This document shows positions 1 to 9,632 of a stretch of 64,000 nt of DNA, in pieces. The notes beneath the pieces were generated by a model. The model saw nothing but the letters and a program-made list of their open reading frames with translations. It did no database searches and had not been told where the DNA came from. Each line of letters begins with the position of its first letter. The stretch's first letter is position 1. A program made the translations under genes and the position numbers. The DNA comes from Bradyrhizobium algeriense (GTDB lineage: Bacteria; Pseudomonadota; Alphaproteobacteria; Rhizobiales; Xanthobacteraceae): contig NZ_JAZHRV010000001.1 of NCBI RefSeq assembly GCF_036924595.1, forward strand, positions 930,001 through 994,000. Direction: 5' to 3'.

Positions 1-194
1 TTGTCGAGCGGCCGCGCATGGTGCGGCTCGCACGGCTTCGGGGGCGGTTGCCTTAACCAGGATTCGTTGTTTCGCCCTGCCAAACGCCCCTGCGGCCAAT
101 CTCCCTCGTTGACCGCAGCCCCAATCAGCCGCACCATAACGGCAACTTTGTGCCCCAGGCCCATATCTCAAGTCCATATCTCAAGGGTGCCGCC

Positions 195-1028
195 GTGGCC
201 GGACTGTCCCATCGTCAGACTGAAATCCTCAACATCGCTCGTGCCTTTGGCCGGGTGATGGTGGAGGACCTCGCCAAGCGTTTCGAGGTTTCGGCGCAGA
301 CCATCCGCAAGGATCTCAACGACCTCTGCGACCAGCGCTCGCTGACCCGCATTCACGGTGGCGCCATCATCGCGTCCGGCGTCGAGAACCTAGCCTATGA
401 GGCGCGGCGCTTCGTGGCGGCGGAGGAGAAGCGGGCCATCGGTATCGCCGCCGCGTCGCGGATCCCGAACGGCTGCTCGCTGTTCATCAACATCGGTACC
501 ACGACGGAAGAAGTCGCGAGCGCACTGACCTCGCATGAGGACCTGCTCGTCATCACCAACAACCTCAACGTCGCGATGCTGTTGTATCGGCACCCGCGCA
601 TCGAGGTGATCGTGGCGGGCGGCGCGGTGCGCCGTGCCGACGGCGCCGTGATCGGCTCGACCGCGATCAGCCTGATCGGGCAGTTCAAGGTCGACTACGC
701 CATCATCGGCGCATCCGCGATCGACGAGGAGGGCGCGCTGCTCGACTTCGACTATCGCGAGGTGCAGGCGGCGCAGGCGATCATCGCCAATGCGCGCAGC
801 GTCATGCTGGTCGCGGATTCGACCAAACTTCGCCGCAGCGCGCCGGTGCGCATCGCCCATCTCAGCCAGATCCAGACCTTTGTGACCGACGCGCCGCTGC
901 CGGCGGGCCTTGCCAGCATCTGCAGCCATCGCGGCATCGAGGTAGTCGAGGCGATGGACAAGCCGGCGGCGGATATCGATGAGCCGGGCGAGCCGCTTCC
1001 TCCTCCCGCCGCCGTTCGATTGCGATAG
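195..1028 (+). CDS. glpR: DeoR/GlpR-family transcriptional repressor
   Basis: This is a DeoR-family regulator that probably controls the glycerol operon downstream. The N-terminus has the family's winged helix-turn-helix (LSHRQTEILNIARAFGRV, then VSAQTIRKDLNDL) and the linker motif RIHGGA. The rest is the sugar-phosphate isomerase-like effector domain, with NIGTTTEEVA, TNNLNVA and the VADSTK signature. About 277 residues is normal for the family. I chose the GTG at 195 because AAGGG lies 7 bases upstream and the protein then begins just before the conserved LS-RQ-IL helix. An earlier GTG at 150 is possible. The C-terminal tail (PGEPLPPPAAVRLR) is low complexity. The glpR assignment rests on its position before glpD and is an inference. 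It is separated from glpD by an RNA-repair gene pair. Confidence 0.85.
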   Translation: MAGLSHRQTEILNIARAFGRVMVEDLAKRFEVSAQTIRKDLNDLCDQRSLTRIHGGAIIASGVENLAYEARRFVAAEEKRAIGIAAASRIPNGCSLFINIGTTTEEVASALTSHEDLLVITNNLNVAMLLYRHPRIEVIVAGGAVRRADGAVIGSTAISLIGQFKVDYAIIGASAIDEEGALLDFDYREVQAAQAIIANARSVMLVADSTKLRRSAPVRIAHLSQIQTFVTDAPLPAGLASICSHRGIEVVEAMDKPAADIDEPGEPLPPPAAVRLR

Positions 1029-1409
1029 CGCTTCGCCTCTATTGCGTCGCGCATCGCCATCGCCGTTGCTTTTCGCGATTTCCGCACCCTTTCATGCTGC
1101 ACCATTGCCGACGCCGGCCCTTGCTGGTGTCGAGGTAGTAGACGTCGCAGTCTGAGGCTCCGCATTTGCGAATTCTTTTGCGCGGCTCGTCAACGAGCAG
1201 ACGCTCGATCGCGAGCGCACAGCATGCAAGGGAGTTTCAGGCGCCAGCGCAGGAGACCAGCGGCGGTTGGCCAAGCCGGGAGAGGGCAATGCGACCAGCG
1301 TCCGAGCCGCGTGTGCCGCCCGGATCGCAGCAGATAGTGCGTCGAGATCGGGTTGCCGCGCTGGCCGTTCCGAATTTGCGACATGCCCGCCGGGACGGTA
1401 TGGAAAGGC
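1029..1409. other. Intergenic region before the RNA ligase
   Basis: No convincing gene is seen. Short reading frames on both strands have unnatural arginine- and alanine-rich compositions. It must hold the promoter of the RNA ligase operon, but I could not identify a clear sigma-70 or sigma-54 promoter by eye. Confidence 0.5.
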
Positions 1410-2231
1410 ATGCACGCGATCCTGAAATATCCGCGCACCCGCCACCTGGCCGGGTCGGCGCTGCAGAAGGGCGATGAGGACGACCGTCTGTCGATGGCGT
1501 CGCTGAAGGGTCGCGATCTGTTGTTCGTCTGGGAGGAGAAGGCCGACGGCGCCAATGCCGGGCTGTCGTTCGCCCCCGCCGAGGGCGACATGGTACTGCA
1601 ATCGCGCGGTCACTCGCTGAACGGCGGCAGCCGCGAGCGGCAGTTCGATATGTACAAGGCCTGGGCCCAGACCTTCGAGAGCGATTTTCGCGACGCGCTC
1701 GGCAAGCGCTACGTCCTATATGGGGAATGGATGGCCGCCAAGCACAGCGCGGCGTACGACAACCTGCCGCATTTGCTGCTCACATACGATTTGTACGATC
1801 GCGAACGGAATGTCTTCCTCTCGACGAAGGCCCGCGCGAGCGTGCTCGACGGCTTGCCGATCGTTCCGGTCCACGTCGTTCACGAAGGCTGGGTGGCGGA
1901 CCGTGACGTGCCGAAGCTGGTCCGCAATTCGGTCTACAAGACGCCAAATTGGCGCGAATCGTTGAAGACGGCGGCCACCGCGGCCGGCGTCGATCCCGCC
2001 CGGGCCCTTGCCGAGACCGACGACACCGACCTGTCCGAAGGCGTCTATCTGAAAGTGGAGAACGAGCGAGGCGAAACCCTGGAACGCGGAAAATTCGTTC
2101 GGGCGGCCTTCGTCCAGCACATTCTCGACAGCGGCTCGCACTGGGCCTCGCGACCGATCATCGAGAACCGTCTGGCCCCCGGCGTCGATCTGTTTGCACA
2201 CCCCGGCGCGATCGCAAAGGCTGCGCCATGA
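1410..2231 (+). CDS. RNA ligase of the covalent nucleotidyltransferase superfamily
   Basis: The protein should seal RNA ends via a lysyl-AMP intermediate. All nucleotidyltransferase motifs are readable. Motif I is EEKADGAN, with the adenylated lysine at about residue 44. The following Arg element is LQSRGH, motif III is YVLYGEW, motif IV is EGVYLKVE and motif V is RGKFVR. The conserved N-terminal block KYPRTRHLAGS supports a start at the ATG at 1410 (GGAAAGG just upstream, close spacing). ATGs at 1383 and 1353 are alternatives. At about 273 residues it is a minimal ligase domain without obvious extra modules. The stop overlaps the next start as ATGA, so it is co-translated with an HD-Pnk end-healing enzyme. 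Together they form a heal-and-seal RNA repair pair. The in vivo RNA substrate is unknown. Confidence 0.85.
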   Translation: MHAILKYPRTRHLAGSALQKGDEDDRLSMASLKGRDLLFVWEEKADGANAGLSFAPAEGDMVLQSRGHSLNGGSRERQFDMYKAWAQTFESDFRDALGKRYVLYGEWMAAKHSAAYDNLPHLLLTYDLYDRERNVFLSTKARASVLDGLPIVPVHVVHEGWVADRDVPKLVRNSVYKTPNWRESLKTAATAAGVDPARALAETDDTDLSEGVYLKVENERGETLERGKFVRAAFVQHILDSGSHWASRPIIENRLAPGVDLFAHPGAIAKAAP

Positions 2232-3469
2232 GCATCGACTGGAAGACCTTCGGAATAGACGGCGCCGTCGAGTGGCGCGCGATCGAGGCGGAATTTCCGT
2301 ACGCCAGCGACATGGCCGCGTGCATCCAGGACAAGATTTACCACGCCGAAGGGGACGTTCTGACCCACACCCGCCTGGTGATGGACAGTTTGCTCGCCGA
2401 CCCCGAATTCCAGGTGCTGCCGCCGGACCGGCGCAACGTCATGGCCCTGGCGGTGCTGTGGCACGACGTATCGAAGCCAGAAACCCGCACGGAAGTCTTC
2501 GACGAGGAACTCGGGCGCCTACGGGTGTCGCATCCACATCACGCCTCCAAGGGCGCCTACCGCGCCTGGCGAGACCTGTGGCGCGCTGGCGTCCCGGTTC
2601 ACGCCCGGTTCGATGTGTTCGCGCACGTGCTCGGCCATCAGCAGATCTTTCGCGTCCTCAAAACCGACGGTGATCACCGGCCCGCGCTGGCTCGACTGTC
2701 GACCCTCAGCTCTCTCTACGAACTGACGATGCTGGCGAAGGCTGACAACAGGGGGCGTATCTGCGCCGATCCTTTGACGGCAGAGGACGAGATGGATCTG
2801 GTGCGTTTGGCGGCGGCTGAATGCGAATGCCTGGACGGGCCGTGGCCGTTCGCCTCGAGCCAGGCGCGCCTGCGTTTCGCCCGCGGCGTGGCCGACAGCC
2901 TGTTCTTTGAGCCTCGGCCGCCGAAGGGCTCCCGTGTGATCGTGCTGTCTGGACTGCCGGGATCCGGCAAGGATACCTACGTCCGCAGCGTCCTGAAGGA
3001 TTACGGCCATGTCTCGTTCGATGTGACGCGGGAGGCAATGGACGTCGCCCCGACCGACAACCAGGGGCGCGTCGCCCAGGCCACAGTGGAGGCCTGCCGT
3101 GTTCACTTCCGCGCCAAGGCGCCCTTCGTTTTTAACGCCACCAACCTGACGAGGCTTCAGCGGTCCAAAATTACGAAGCTCGCGATAGCTTACGACGCCC
3201 ACGTCACGGTCCACGCGTTCGACGTGCCCGAGGCAAGGATCCGCAAACAGAACCGGGAGCGTGAGGCGTCCGTTCCGGAAAAGGTGCTGGATTCGATGAT
3301 CGAGAAATGGGAACCACCAACACTGCTCGAGGCCCATGACGTGGTCTGGATCGGGTCCGATTTCCGCCCGGTGCCAAAGCCCGAGATGGTCGCTCCCGAG
3401 GCTGCCCCCGACCTCCTGAAAGGGCCTGCCGGAGATAAGCGAGAGAAAGAAGGCTCGTGCCCGCGCTAG
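2228..3469 (+). CDS. HD-Pnk: HD phosphohydrolase fused to polynucleotide 5'-kinase
   Basis: This 413-residue protein prepares broken RNA ends for ligation. The N-terminal half (about 1-230) is an HD-superfamily phosphohydrolase, with histidine in LTHTRL (H47), the HD pair in LWHDVSKPETR (H79/D80), SHPHHASKGA, and a distal aspartate in KADNRGR. The C-terminal half (about 235-390) is a P-loop kinase: Walker A is SGLPGSGKDT at about 241-250, followed by SFDVTREAM and VFNATNLTR. This order matches the HD-Pnk enzymes characterised from Runella, in which HD removes 2',3'-cyclic phosphate or 3'-phosphate and the kinase phosphorylates 5'-OH. The start is the ATG at 2228, overlapping the ligase stop. 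The tail after about residue 395 is charged and low complexity. The assignment is from domain order and motifs; activity is inferred. Confidence 0.82.
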   Translation: MSIDWKTFGIDGAVEWRAIEAEFPYASDMAACIQDKIYHAEGDVLTHTRLVMDSLLADPEFQVLPPDRRNVMALAVLWHDVSKPETRTEVFDEELGRLRVSHPHHASKGAYRAWRDLWRAGVPVHARFDVFAHVLGHQQIFRVLKTDGDHRPALARLSTLSSLYELTMLAKADNRGRICADPLTAEDEMDLVRLAAAECECLDGPWPFASSQARLRFARGVADSLFFEPRPPKGSRVIVLSGLPGSGKDTYVRSVLKDYGHVSFDVTREAMDVAPTDNQGRVAQATVEACRVHFRAKAPFVFNATNLTRLQRSKITKLAIAYDAHVTVHAFDVPEARIRKQNREREASVPEKVLDSMIEKWEPPTLLEAHDVVWIGSDFRPVPKPEMVAPEAAPDLLKGPAGDKREKEGSCPR

Positions 3470-3654
3470 CAAATTCTGGGGAGTGGCCTGCGGCAATGGA
3501 CTGGATCGCGATATCAGGCACTTCCGTCGGTGTTTACGTCCCGAGCGGATGTCCCGCTGCCACGTCGCGGGAGCTGACCACGCCGGCCAATTTGTAGCCG
3601 TTCTGCGCCGACTCACCGGTTTCGAGCTGCTTTCGGCTCCGTTTCCACCGCTCC

Positions 3655-3710
3655 CGTCTTGCTTTCGTTTTTGTTTGTGATTAACTCCCATCCGAAAGTG
3701 AAATCGCCGA
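3655..3710 (+). promoter_or_regulatory. Candidate GlpR operator/promoter region of glpD
   Basis: An AT-richer stretch before glpD carries TTTCG (in GCTTTCGTTTTTG) and an inverted CGAAA (in ATCCGAAAGTGAAA) about 25 bases apart. DeoR-type GlpR proteins commonly bind TTTCGTTT-like half sites. This is a by-eye candidate only. A control region is needed here because glpR is two genes away. Confidence 0.3.
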
Positions 3711-3742
3711 AGTGAAGAGGCGATCGCCGGGGAAGCGTTTCG

Positions 3743-5287
3743 GTGGATAGGGTATTCGACCTCGCCATTATCGGAGGCGGCATCAATGGCTGCGGCATCG
3801 CGCGCGATGCGGCGGGCCGGGGCAATTCCGTTTTCCTTTGTGAAATGAATGACTTGGCGAGCGGGACGTCGTCCTGGTCGACCAAGCTGGTGCATGGCGG
3901 GCTGCGTTATCTCGAATATTATGAGTTCCGGCTGGTCCGAGAGGCGCTGATCGAGCGCGAGATCCTCTGGCAGATTGCGCCCCACATTATCCGTCCGCTG
4001 CGTTTCGTTTTGCCGCACCACTCCGGCTTGCGCCCAGCCTGGCTGCTCAGGCTGGGGCTGTTTCTGTACGACCATATCGGCGGCCGACATCTGCTGCCGC
4101 CGACGCGCTCGGTCGATCTCGTCCATGACGAGGTGGGCAAGCCTCTGATTGCCAACCGCTACACTAGGGGCTTTGAATATTCCGATTGCTTTGTCGATGA
4201 CGCGCGCCTCGTCGTGCTGACCGCGCGCGACGCCGCCGATCGCGGCGCCGAAATCCATACCCGCTCGCGCGCGGTCGAGATCAGGCAGGTCGACGGCATC
4301 TGGCAGGTCACCGTCGAGAATACGACCAGTGGAGAGCGCACGACCATCCAGGCGCGCGCGCTGGTCAACGCCGGAGGGCCGTGGGTCGAACAGGTGCTGT
4401 CCGCGGGCTCCGGCGTCAATGCGCGCGCAAAAGTGCGGCTGGTGCAGGGCTCGCACATCGTGGTGCGCAAGCTCTATGAGCATGACCGCGCCTACATGTT
4501 CCAGAACGCCGACGGCCGCATCATCTTCGTCATTCCCTATCAGGACGACTTTACGCTGATCGGCACCACCGATCGCGATTACGACGGCGATCCGGCCAAG
4601 GTGAAGGCCTCACCTGAGGAGATTCAATACCTCTGCGCGTCGGCCAGTGAGTACCTGAAAAAGCCGGTGCTGCCTGCGGACGTGGTCTGGACTTATTCCG
4701 GCGTCCGTCCGCTGTATGATGACGGCGCCAGCGAAGCGAAAGCTGCGACGCGCGACTACGTGTTCGAACTCGATACGCCCGGCGGTGCGCCGCTGCTGTC
4801 AATCTATGGCGGCAAGATCACGACCTATCGGCGCCTGGCGGAAGAAGCGCTGGAGCGGCTCGCGCCCTATTTGCGTAGCGCCAAAGCGAAAGAAGGCTGG
4901 ACCGGCAAGTCGCCGCTGCCCGGCGGCGACATGGATGTTTCGGCGGTCGCCGCGCTGACGGCGGAACTGACGCGGAAATATCCGTTCCTTAGCCATGCGC
5001 ATGCCAACCGGCTCGCGCATGCCTATGGCACGCGTGCGACAAAATTGCTCGGCAGCGCGAAATCTTTTGCCGACCTCGGCCAGTCGTTCGGCGCTACCCT
5101 GACGGAAAGCGAAGTCAGGTATCTGATGTCGAACGAATGGGCCTGCACCGCCGATGACGTGGTATGGCGAAGGTCCAAGCTCGGGCTGCGGCTGTCGCCG
5201 GATGAAATTGCCGCGCTCGATGAGTGGATTAAAGCCCATCGCGCCCCCGGCGAACGTCCCTTGCGTGAAGCGGGAGGGCGGACATGA
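3743..5287 (+). CDS. glpD: Aerobic glycerol-3-phosphate dehydrogenase
   Basis: This FAD enzyme oxidises sn-glycerol 3-phosphate to dihydroxyacetone phosphate at the inner face of the cytoplasmic membrane and feeds electrons to quinone. It begins with the Rossmann dinucleotide-binding motif IIGGGINGCGIARDAAGRG, followed by the GlpD/DAO signature LASGTSSWSTKLVHGGLRYLEYYEF. The conserved GTTDRDYDGDP and YSGVRPLYDDG blocks are also present. The length of 514 residues is typical. Translation starts at a GTG at 3743 with GGGGAAG upstream. The stop overlaps the glpS start (ATGA), so it heads the glycerol uptake operon. Glycerol kinase is not in this window and must be encoded elsewhere. Confidence 0.95.
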   Translation: MDRVFDLAIIGGGINGCGIARDAAGRGNSVFLCEMNDLASGTSSWSTKLVHGGLRYLEYYEFRLVREALIEREILWQIAPHIIRPLRFVLPHHSGLRPAWLLRLGLFLYDHIGGRHLLPPTRSVDLVHDEVGKPLIANRYTRGFEYSDCFVDDARLVVLTARDAADRGAEIHTRSRAVEIRQVDGIWQVTVENTTSGERTTIQARALVNAGGPWVEQVLSAGSGVNARAKVRLVQGSHIVVRKLYEHDRAYMFQNADGRIIFVIPYQDDFTLIGTTDRDYDGDPAKVKASPEEIQYLCASASEYLKKPVLPADVVWTYSGVRPLYDDGASEAKAATRDYVFELDTPGGAPLLSIYGGKITTYRRLAEEALERLAPYLRSAKAKEGWTGKSPLPGGDMDVSAVAALTAELTRKYPFLSHAHANRLAHAYGTRATKLLGSAKSFADLGQSFGATLTESEVRYLMSNEWACTADDVVWRRSKLGLRLSPDEIAALDEWIKAHRAPGERPLREAGGRT

Positions 5288-6423
5288 GCGTCACGCTCGA
5301 ACATGTCACGCGAACCGTCGACGGCATGGCGACCATTCGCGATGTCTCGCTGACGCTTGAGCGTGGTACGCTGAGCGTGCTGCTCGGACCGACGCTGTCA
5401 GGCAAGACCTCGATCATGCGGCTGCTTGCCGGCCTCGATCGGCCGACGACCGGCCGCGTGCTTGTCGAGGGCAAGGATGTCACCGGGTTCGACGTGCGGC
5501 AGCGCTCGGTCGCGATGGTCTATCAGCAGTTCATCAATTATCCCTCGCTGACGGTCTACGAGAACATTGCCTCGCCCCTGCGGGTGCAGGGCAGGCCGCG
5601 CGAGGAGATCGACCGGCGCGTCCAGGAAGCCGCAAAGTTGCTGCGGCTCGAGCCCTATCTGAGGCGCACGCCGCTGCAGCTTTCCGGCGGCCAGCAGCAG
5701 CGCACCGCGATCGCGCGTGCACTGGTCAAGGGCGCCGATCTGGTTCTGCTGGACGAGCCGCTCGCCAACCTCGATTACAAACTGCGCGAGGAGCTGCGCA
5801 CCGAACTGCCGCGCATCTTCGAGGCGTCGGGCGCGATCTTCGTCTATGCGACGACCGAGCCCTCGGAAGCGCTTCTGCTTGGCGGCAACACCGTCTGCAT
5901 GTGGGAAGGCAAGGTTCTGCAGGCCGGCGACACCTCAAAAGTCTATCGCCAGCCCGATACGCTGCGGGTCGCGCAGGTGTTCTCCGATCCGCCGCTCAAC
6001 ATTGTCGGTATCGAGAAGAAGAGCGGTTCAGTGCAATATGCCGGCGGCAGCCAGGCGCCGGCCACCGGCCTCTATGCGTCGCTCGCCGACGGCCCCTATC
6101 GCGTCGGTTTCCGCGCCCATCAGCTCGAAGTGGCGAATGGTGTCGCCGGCCGCCACGCGTTTCACGCCACCGTCACCGTGACCGAGATCACCGGTTCTGA
6201 AAGTTTTGTGCATCTCAACCGCGGTGCCTCCAACTGGGTAGCAGTGCTGCCGGGCGTGCATGAATACGAGCCCGGCCATTTGCTCGATGCCGTGCTTGAT
6301 CCCGACAATGTTTTCGTGTTCGACGCCGCCGACCGTCTGGTCGCCGCGCCGGAAATAGCGTTTTCAAGCGAAGTGCGTAGCGGTTCGCGTGAAGAAAACG
6401 CGTCAAAAAATAAAAGCAATTGA
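5284..6423 (+). CDS. glpS: Glycerol ABC transporter ATP-binding subunit 1
   Basis: This is an ABC ATPase of the MalK/UgpC type, 379 residues. Walker A is degenerate: GPTLSGKTS instead of GxxGxGKS/T, keeping the GK pair. The signature is LSGGQQQRTAIARAL, Walker B is LVLLDEPLANLD, and a C-terminal TOBE-like regulatory region follows from about residue 240. The usual H-loop position reads YATTEPSEAL, so the histidine is replaced by threonine. That suggests an ATPase site with altered chemistry in a heterodimer with GlpT. The name follows the rhizobial glpD-glpSTPQUV order. The start overlaps the glpD stop. Confidence 0.88.
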   Translation: MSVTLEHVTRTVDGMATIRDVSLTLERGTLSVLLGPTLSGKTSIMRLLAGLDRPTTGRVLVEGKDVTGFDVRQRSVAMVYQQFINYPSLTVYENIASPLRVQGRPREEIDRRVQEAAKLLRLEPYLRRTPLQLSGGQQQRTAIARALVKGADLVLLDEPLANLDYKLREELRTELPRIFEASGAIFVYATTEPSEALLLGGNTVCMWEGKVLQAGDTSKVYRQPDTLRVAQVFSDPPLNIVGIEKKSGSVQYAGGSQAPATGLYASLADGPYRVGFRAHQLEVANGVAGRHAFHATVTVTEITGSESFVHLNRGASNWVAVLPGVHEYEPGHLLDAVLDPDNVFVFDAADRLVAAPEIAFSSEVRSGSREENASKNKSN

Positions 6424-6435
6424 GGGAGATGCGAC

Positions 6436-7520
6436 ATGGCACGCATTGACCTCGTCGATCTCGCGCATTCCTACGGCGGCAATGGCGCTGCCCTCGAATC
6501 GTTTGCGCTGAAGCCGGTGACCATGACCTGGCGGCAGGGCGGCGCCTACGCGCTGCTCGGCCCGTCGGGCTGCGGCAAGACCACGCTGCTCAACCTGATT
6601 TCCGGAATCGTCACGCCCTCGCGCGGCAAAATCCTGTTCGACGGCGCTGATATCACACCGTTGTCAACCCAGAAGCGCAACATCGCGCAGGTGTTCCAGT
6701 TTCCGGTGATCTACGACACCATGACGGTCGGGCAGAATCTCGCATTCCCGCTGCAGAACCGCGGCGTGCCGAAGGCCGAGGTCGAGGCGCGGGTGAGGAA
6801 GATCGCCGATCTGCTCGACCTCACGTTCTATCTCGACCGCAAGGCGACGCGCCTGACCGCGGACGCCAAGCAGAAGATTTCGCTCGGCCGCGGCCTGGTC
6901 CGTTCCGACGTCGCGGCTGTTCTATTCGACGAGCCGCTGACGGTGATCGATCCCGAACTGAAATGGCAGTTGCGCTCGAAACTGAAGGCGCTGCACCGCG
7001 AACTCGATCTCACGATGATCTACGTCACCCATGACCAGACCGAGGCGCTGACTTTTGCCGACACCGTCGTCGTCATGCACGACGGCCGCGTGGTGCAGAG
7101 CGGCACGCCGGCAGAACTGTTCGATAAGCCGGCCCATACCTTCGTCGGCTATTTCATCGGCTCGCCCGGCATGAACATCGTGCCGGCCCTCGTGAGCGGG
7201 CATGAGGCGCGCATCGATGGCCATGTCATCGGCCTGCACCGCAATTACGGCGTACTGCCGGCGGGTGCGAAGATCGAGATCGGCGTGCGGCCGGAATTCG
7301 TCAATATCGCCGCTCCCGCATCGGGCCTGCTGTTGACCAATATCGAGCGCATCGATGACCTCGGCAGGGCGCGTTTTGCCCGCGTGCGGATCGGCGATGC
7401 CAAATTCGCCGCGCGCGTGCCGCCGGGATTCTCGGTGTCCGACAACTCGGTCGGGCTCGTGTTCGATCCCGCTCATGTTCACGTCTATGCCGACAGCCGT
7501 CTGGTCGAGGGGGTTGCCTG

Positions 7521-7521
<1 letters not shown>
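6436..7521 (+). CDS. glpT: Glycerol ABC transporter ATP-binding subunit 2
   Basis: The second ATPase of the importer, 361 residues. Walker A is canonical (LGPSGCGKTTLLN), Walker B is AAVLFDEPLTVID and the H-loop is IYVTHDQTEAL. The signature motif is degenerate: the LSGGQ position reads LTADAKQKISLGRGL. GlpS has a good signature but a poor Walker A and no H-loop histidine. The two proteins therefore look complementary, consistent with an obligate heterodimer with one fully competent site. A TOBE-like domain lies at about 280-350. A GGGAGATG ribosome binding region precedes the ATG at 6436. The stop shares one base with the glpP start (TGATG). Confidence 0.88.
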
Positions 7522-8422
<901 letters not shown>

Positions 8423-8423
<1 letters not shown>

Positions 8424-9229
8424 TGCATTCGATTCCCGGCCGGCGCCTCATCATCTCGCTGTTCCTGATCTTCCTGCTGTTGCCGATCTACTGGCTCGTC
8501 AACATGAGCTTCAAGACCAATACCGAGATCGTCACTACCATGACGCTGTGGCCGCACCAGCCTACGCTGGAGAACTACAAGCGCATCTTCACCGACGAGA
8601 GCTGGTATTCCGGCTACATCAACTCGCTGACCTATGTGCTGATCAACACCGTGATATCGATCGCGGTAGCGTTGCCGGCGGCCTACGGCTTCTCGCGCTA
8701 CCGCTTCCTCGGCGACAAGCATCTGTTCTTCTGGCTGCTGTCGAACCGGATGGCGCCGGCCGCGGTGTTCGCGCTGCCGTTCTTCAATCTCTATTCGGCG
8801 ATCAACCTGTTCGATACGCCATGGGCGGTCGCGCTCGCGCATTGCATCTTCAATGTGCCGCTGGCGGTCTGGATTCTCGAAGGCTTCGTCTCGGGCGTGC
8901 CGCGCGAGATCGACGAGACCGCGTTCCTCGACGGCTATTCGTTCCCACGCTTTTTCGTCAAGATCCTGGTGCCCCTGATCGCGAGCGGCATCGGTGTCGC
9001 CGCGTTCTTCTGCTTCATGTTCTCCTGGGTCGAACTGCTGCTGGCGCGCACGTTGACCTCGGTGAACGCCAAGCCGATCTCGGCGATCATGACCCGCACG
9101 GTCTCGGCCGCCGGCATGGATTGGGGCCTGCTGGCGGCCGCCGGCGTGCTCACGATCATCCCCGGCGCCCTGGTGATCTGGTTCGTCCGCAACTACATCG
9201 CGCGCGGTTTCGCGCTGGGACGGGTGTAG
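8423..9229 (+). CDS. glpQ: Glycerol ABC transporter permease 2
   Basis: Second permease, MalG/UgpE type, 268 residues and about six transmembrane segments. The EAA loop reads EIDETAFLDGYSFPRFFVKILVPL. I chose the ATG at 8423 because GGAGGG lies six bases upstream; the GTG at 8420, which makes a GTGA overlap with glpP, is the alternative. The name glpQ here is the rhizobial transporter nomenclature and not the periplasmic phosphodiesterase of E. coli. Confidence 0.88.
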
Positions 9230-9231
9230 CC

Positions 9232-9558
9232 ATGGAACACATCGCATGGATGGCCTGGACGCTGCCGACCGCGATCTTCTTCGTGATGCTGGCGCTGACG
9301 CTCGGTGTCATGACGTGGCTTGCGGTCGCCTATCCCGAAGCCGAACGCGTCGGCGTGCTGCGCATTCCGACCACGCGCGGCGACCGCCTGTTCATTTCGC
9401 TGGTACTCGCCGCCGTCATCCATCTGCTGTGGATCGCCTTTGTCGGCATCGATCCGCTTCTGACGCTTCCGATCGGAGAGGGTGTTGAAATATCGAGCCT
9501 GTGGCTCGCAACCGTGATTTCGCTCGTCTCGGCCGTTGCGATTTTTCGCATCGTCTGA
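9232..9558 (+). CDS. glpU: Small membrane subunit of the glycerol transporter (DUF2160)
   Basis: A 108-residue protein with three hydrophobic segments: TLPTAIFFVMLALTLGVMTW near the N-terminus, a central LVLAAVIHLLWIAFVGI, and LATVISLVSAVAIFRIV at the C-terminus. A DUF2160 protein at this place between glpQ and glpV is a hallmark of rhizobial glycerol ABC operons. Its exact role is not established, though it is thought to be part of the transporter. The ATG at 9232 follows the glpQ stop by two bases, so it is tightly coupled. Confidence 0.85.
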   Translation: MEHIAWMAWTLPTAIFFVMLALTLGVMTWLAVAYPEAERVGVLRIPTTRGDRLFISLVLAAVIHLLWIAFVGIDPLLTLPIGEGVEISSLWLATVISLVSAVAIFRIV

Positions 9559-9632
9559 ACAGCGGAAAAAGACAGATCCGGGATCAACCCGGGCCTGAGT
9601 TTGTGTTTGTCGCTGCAACCGGAGGATCCAAC

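Noticed and set aside
1..258. Plus-strand open frame of 85 codons at the window start
   Set aside because: Low-complexity composition, no family, and it overlaps the regulator's start region in another frame.
1029..1409. Sigma-54 promoter for the RNA repair operon, as in Rtc systems
   Set aside because: No TGGCAC-N5-TTGCA match was found by eye and no RtcR-type activator is adjacent.
3483..3680. 65-codon frame between HD-Pnk and glpD
   Set aside because: Cys/Arg/Phe-rich composition without a ribosome binding site; it spans the likely glpD control region.
2519..4483. 654-codon minus-strand open frame opposite HD-Pnk and glpD
   Set aside because: High G+C third positions leave the opposite strand open. 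The Arg/His/Asp-rich protein matches nothing, while the plus strand has clear motifs.
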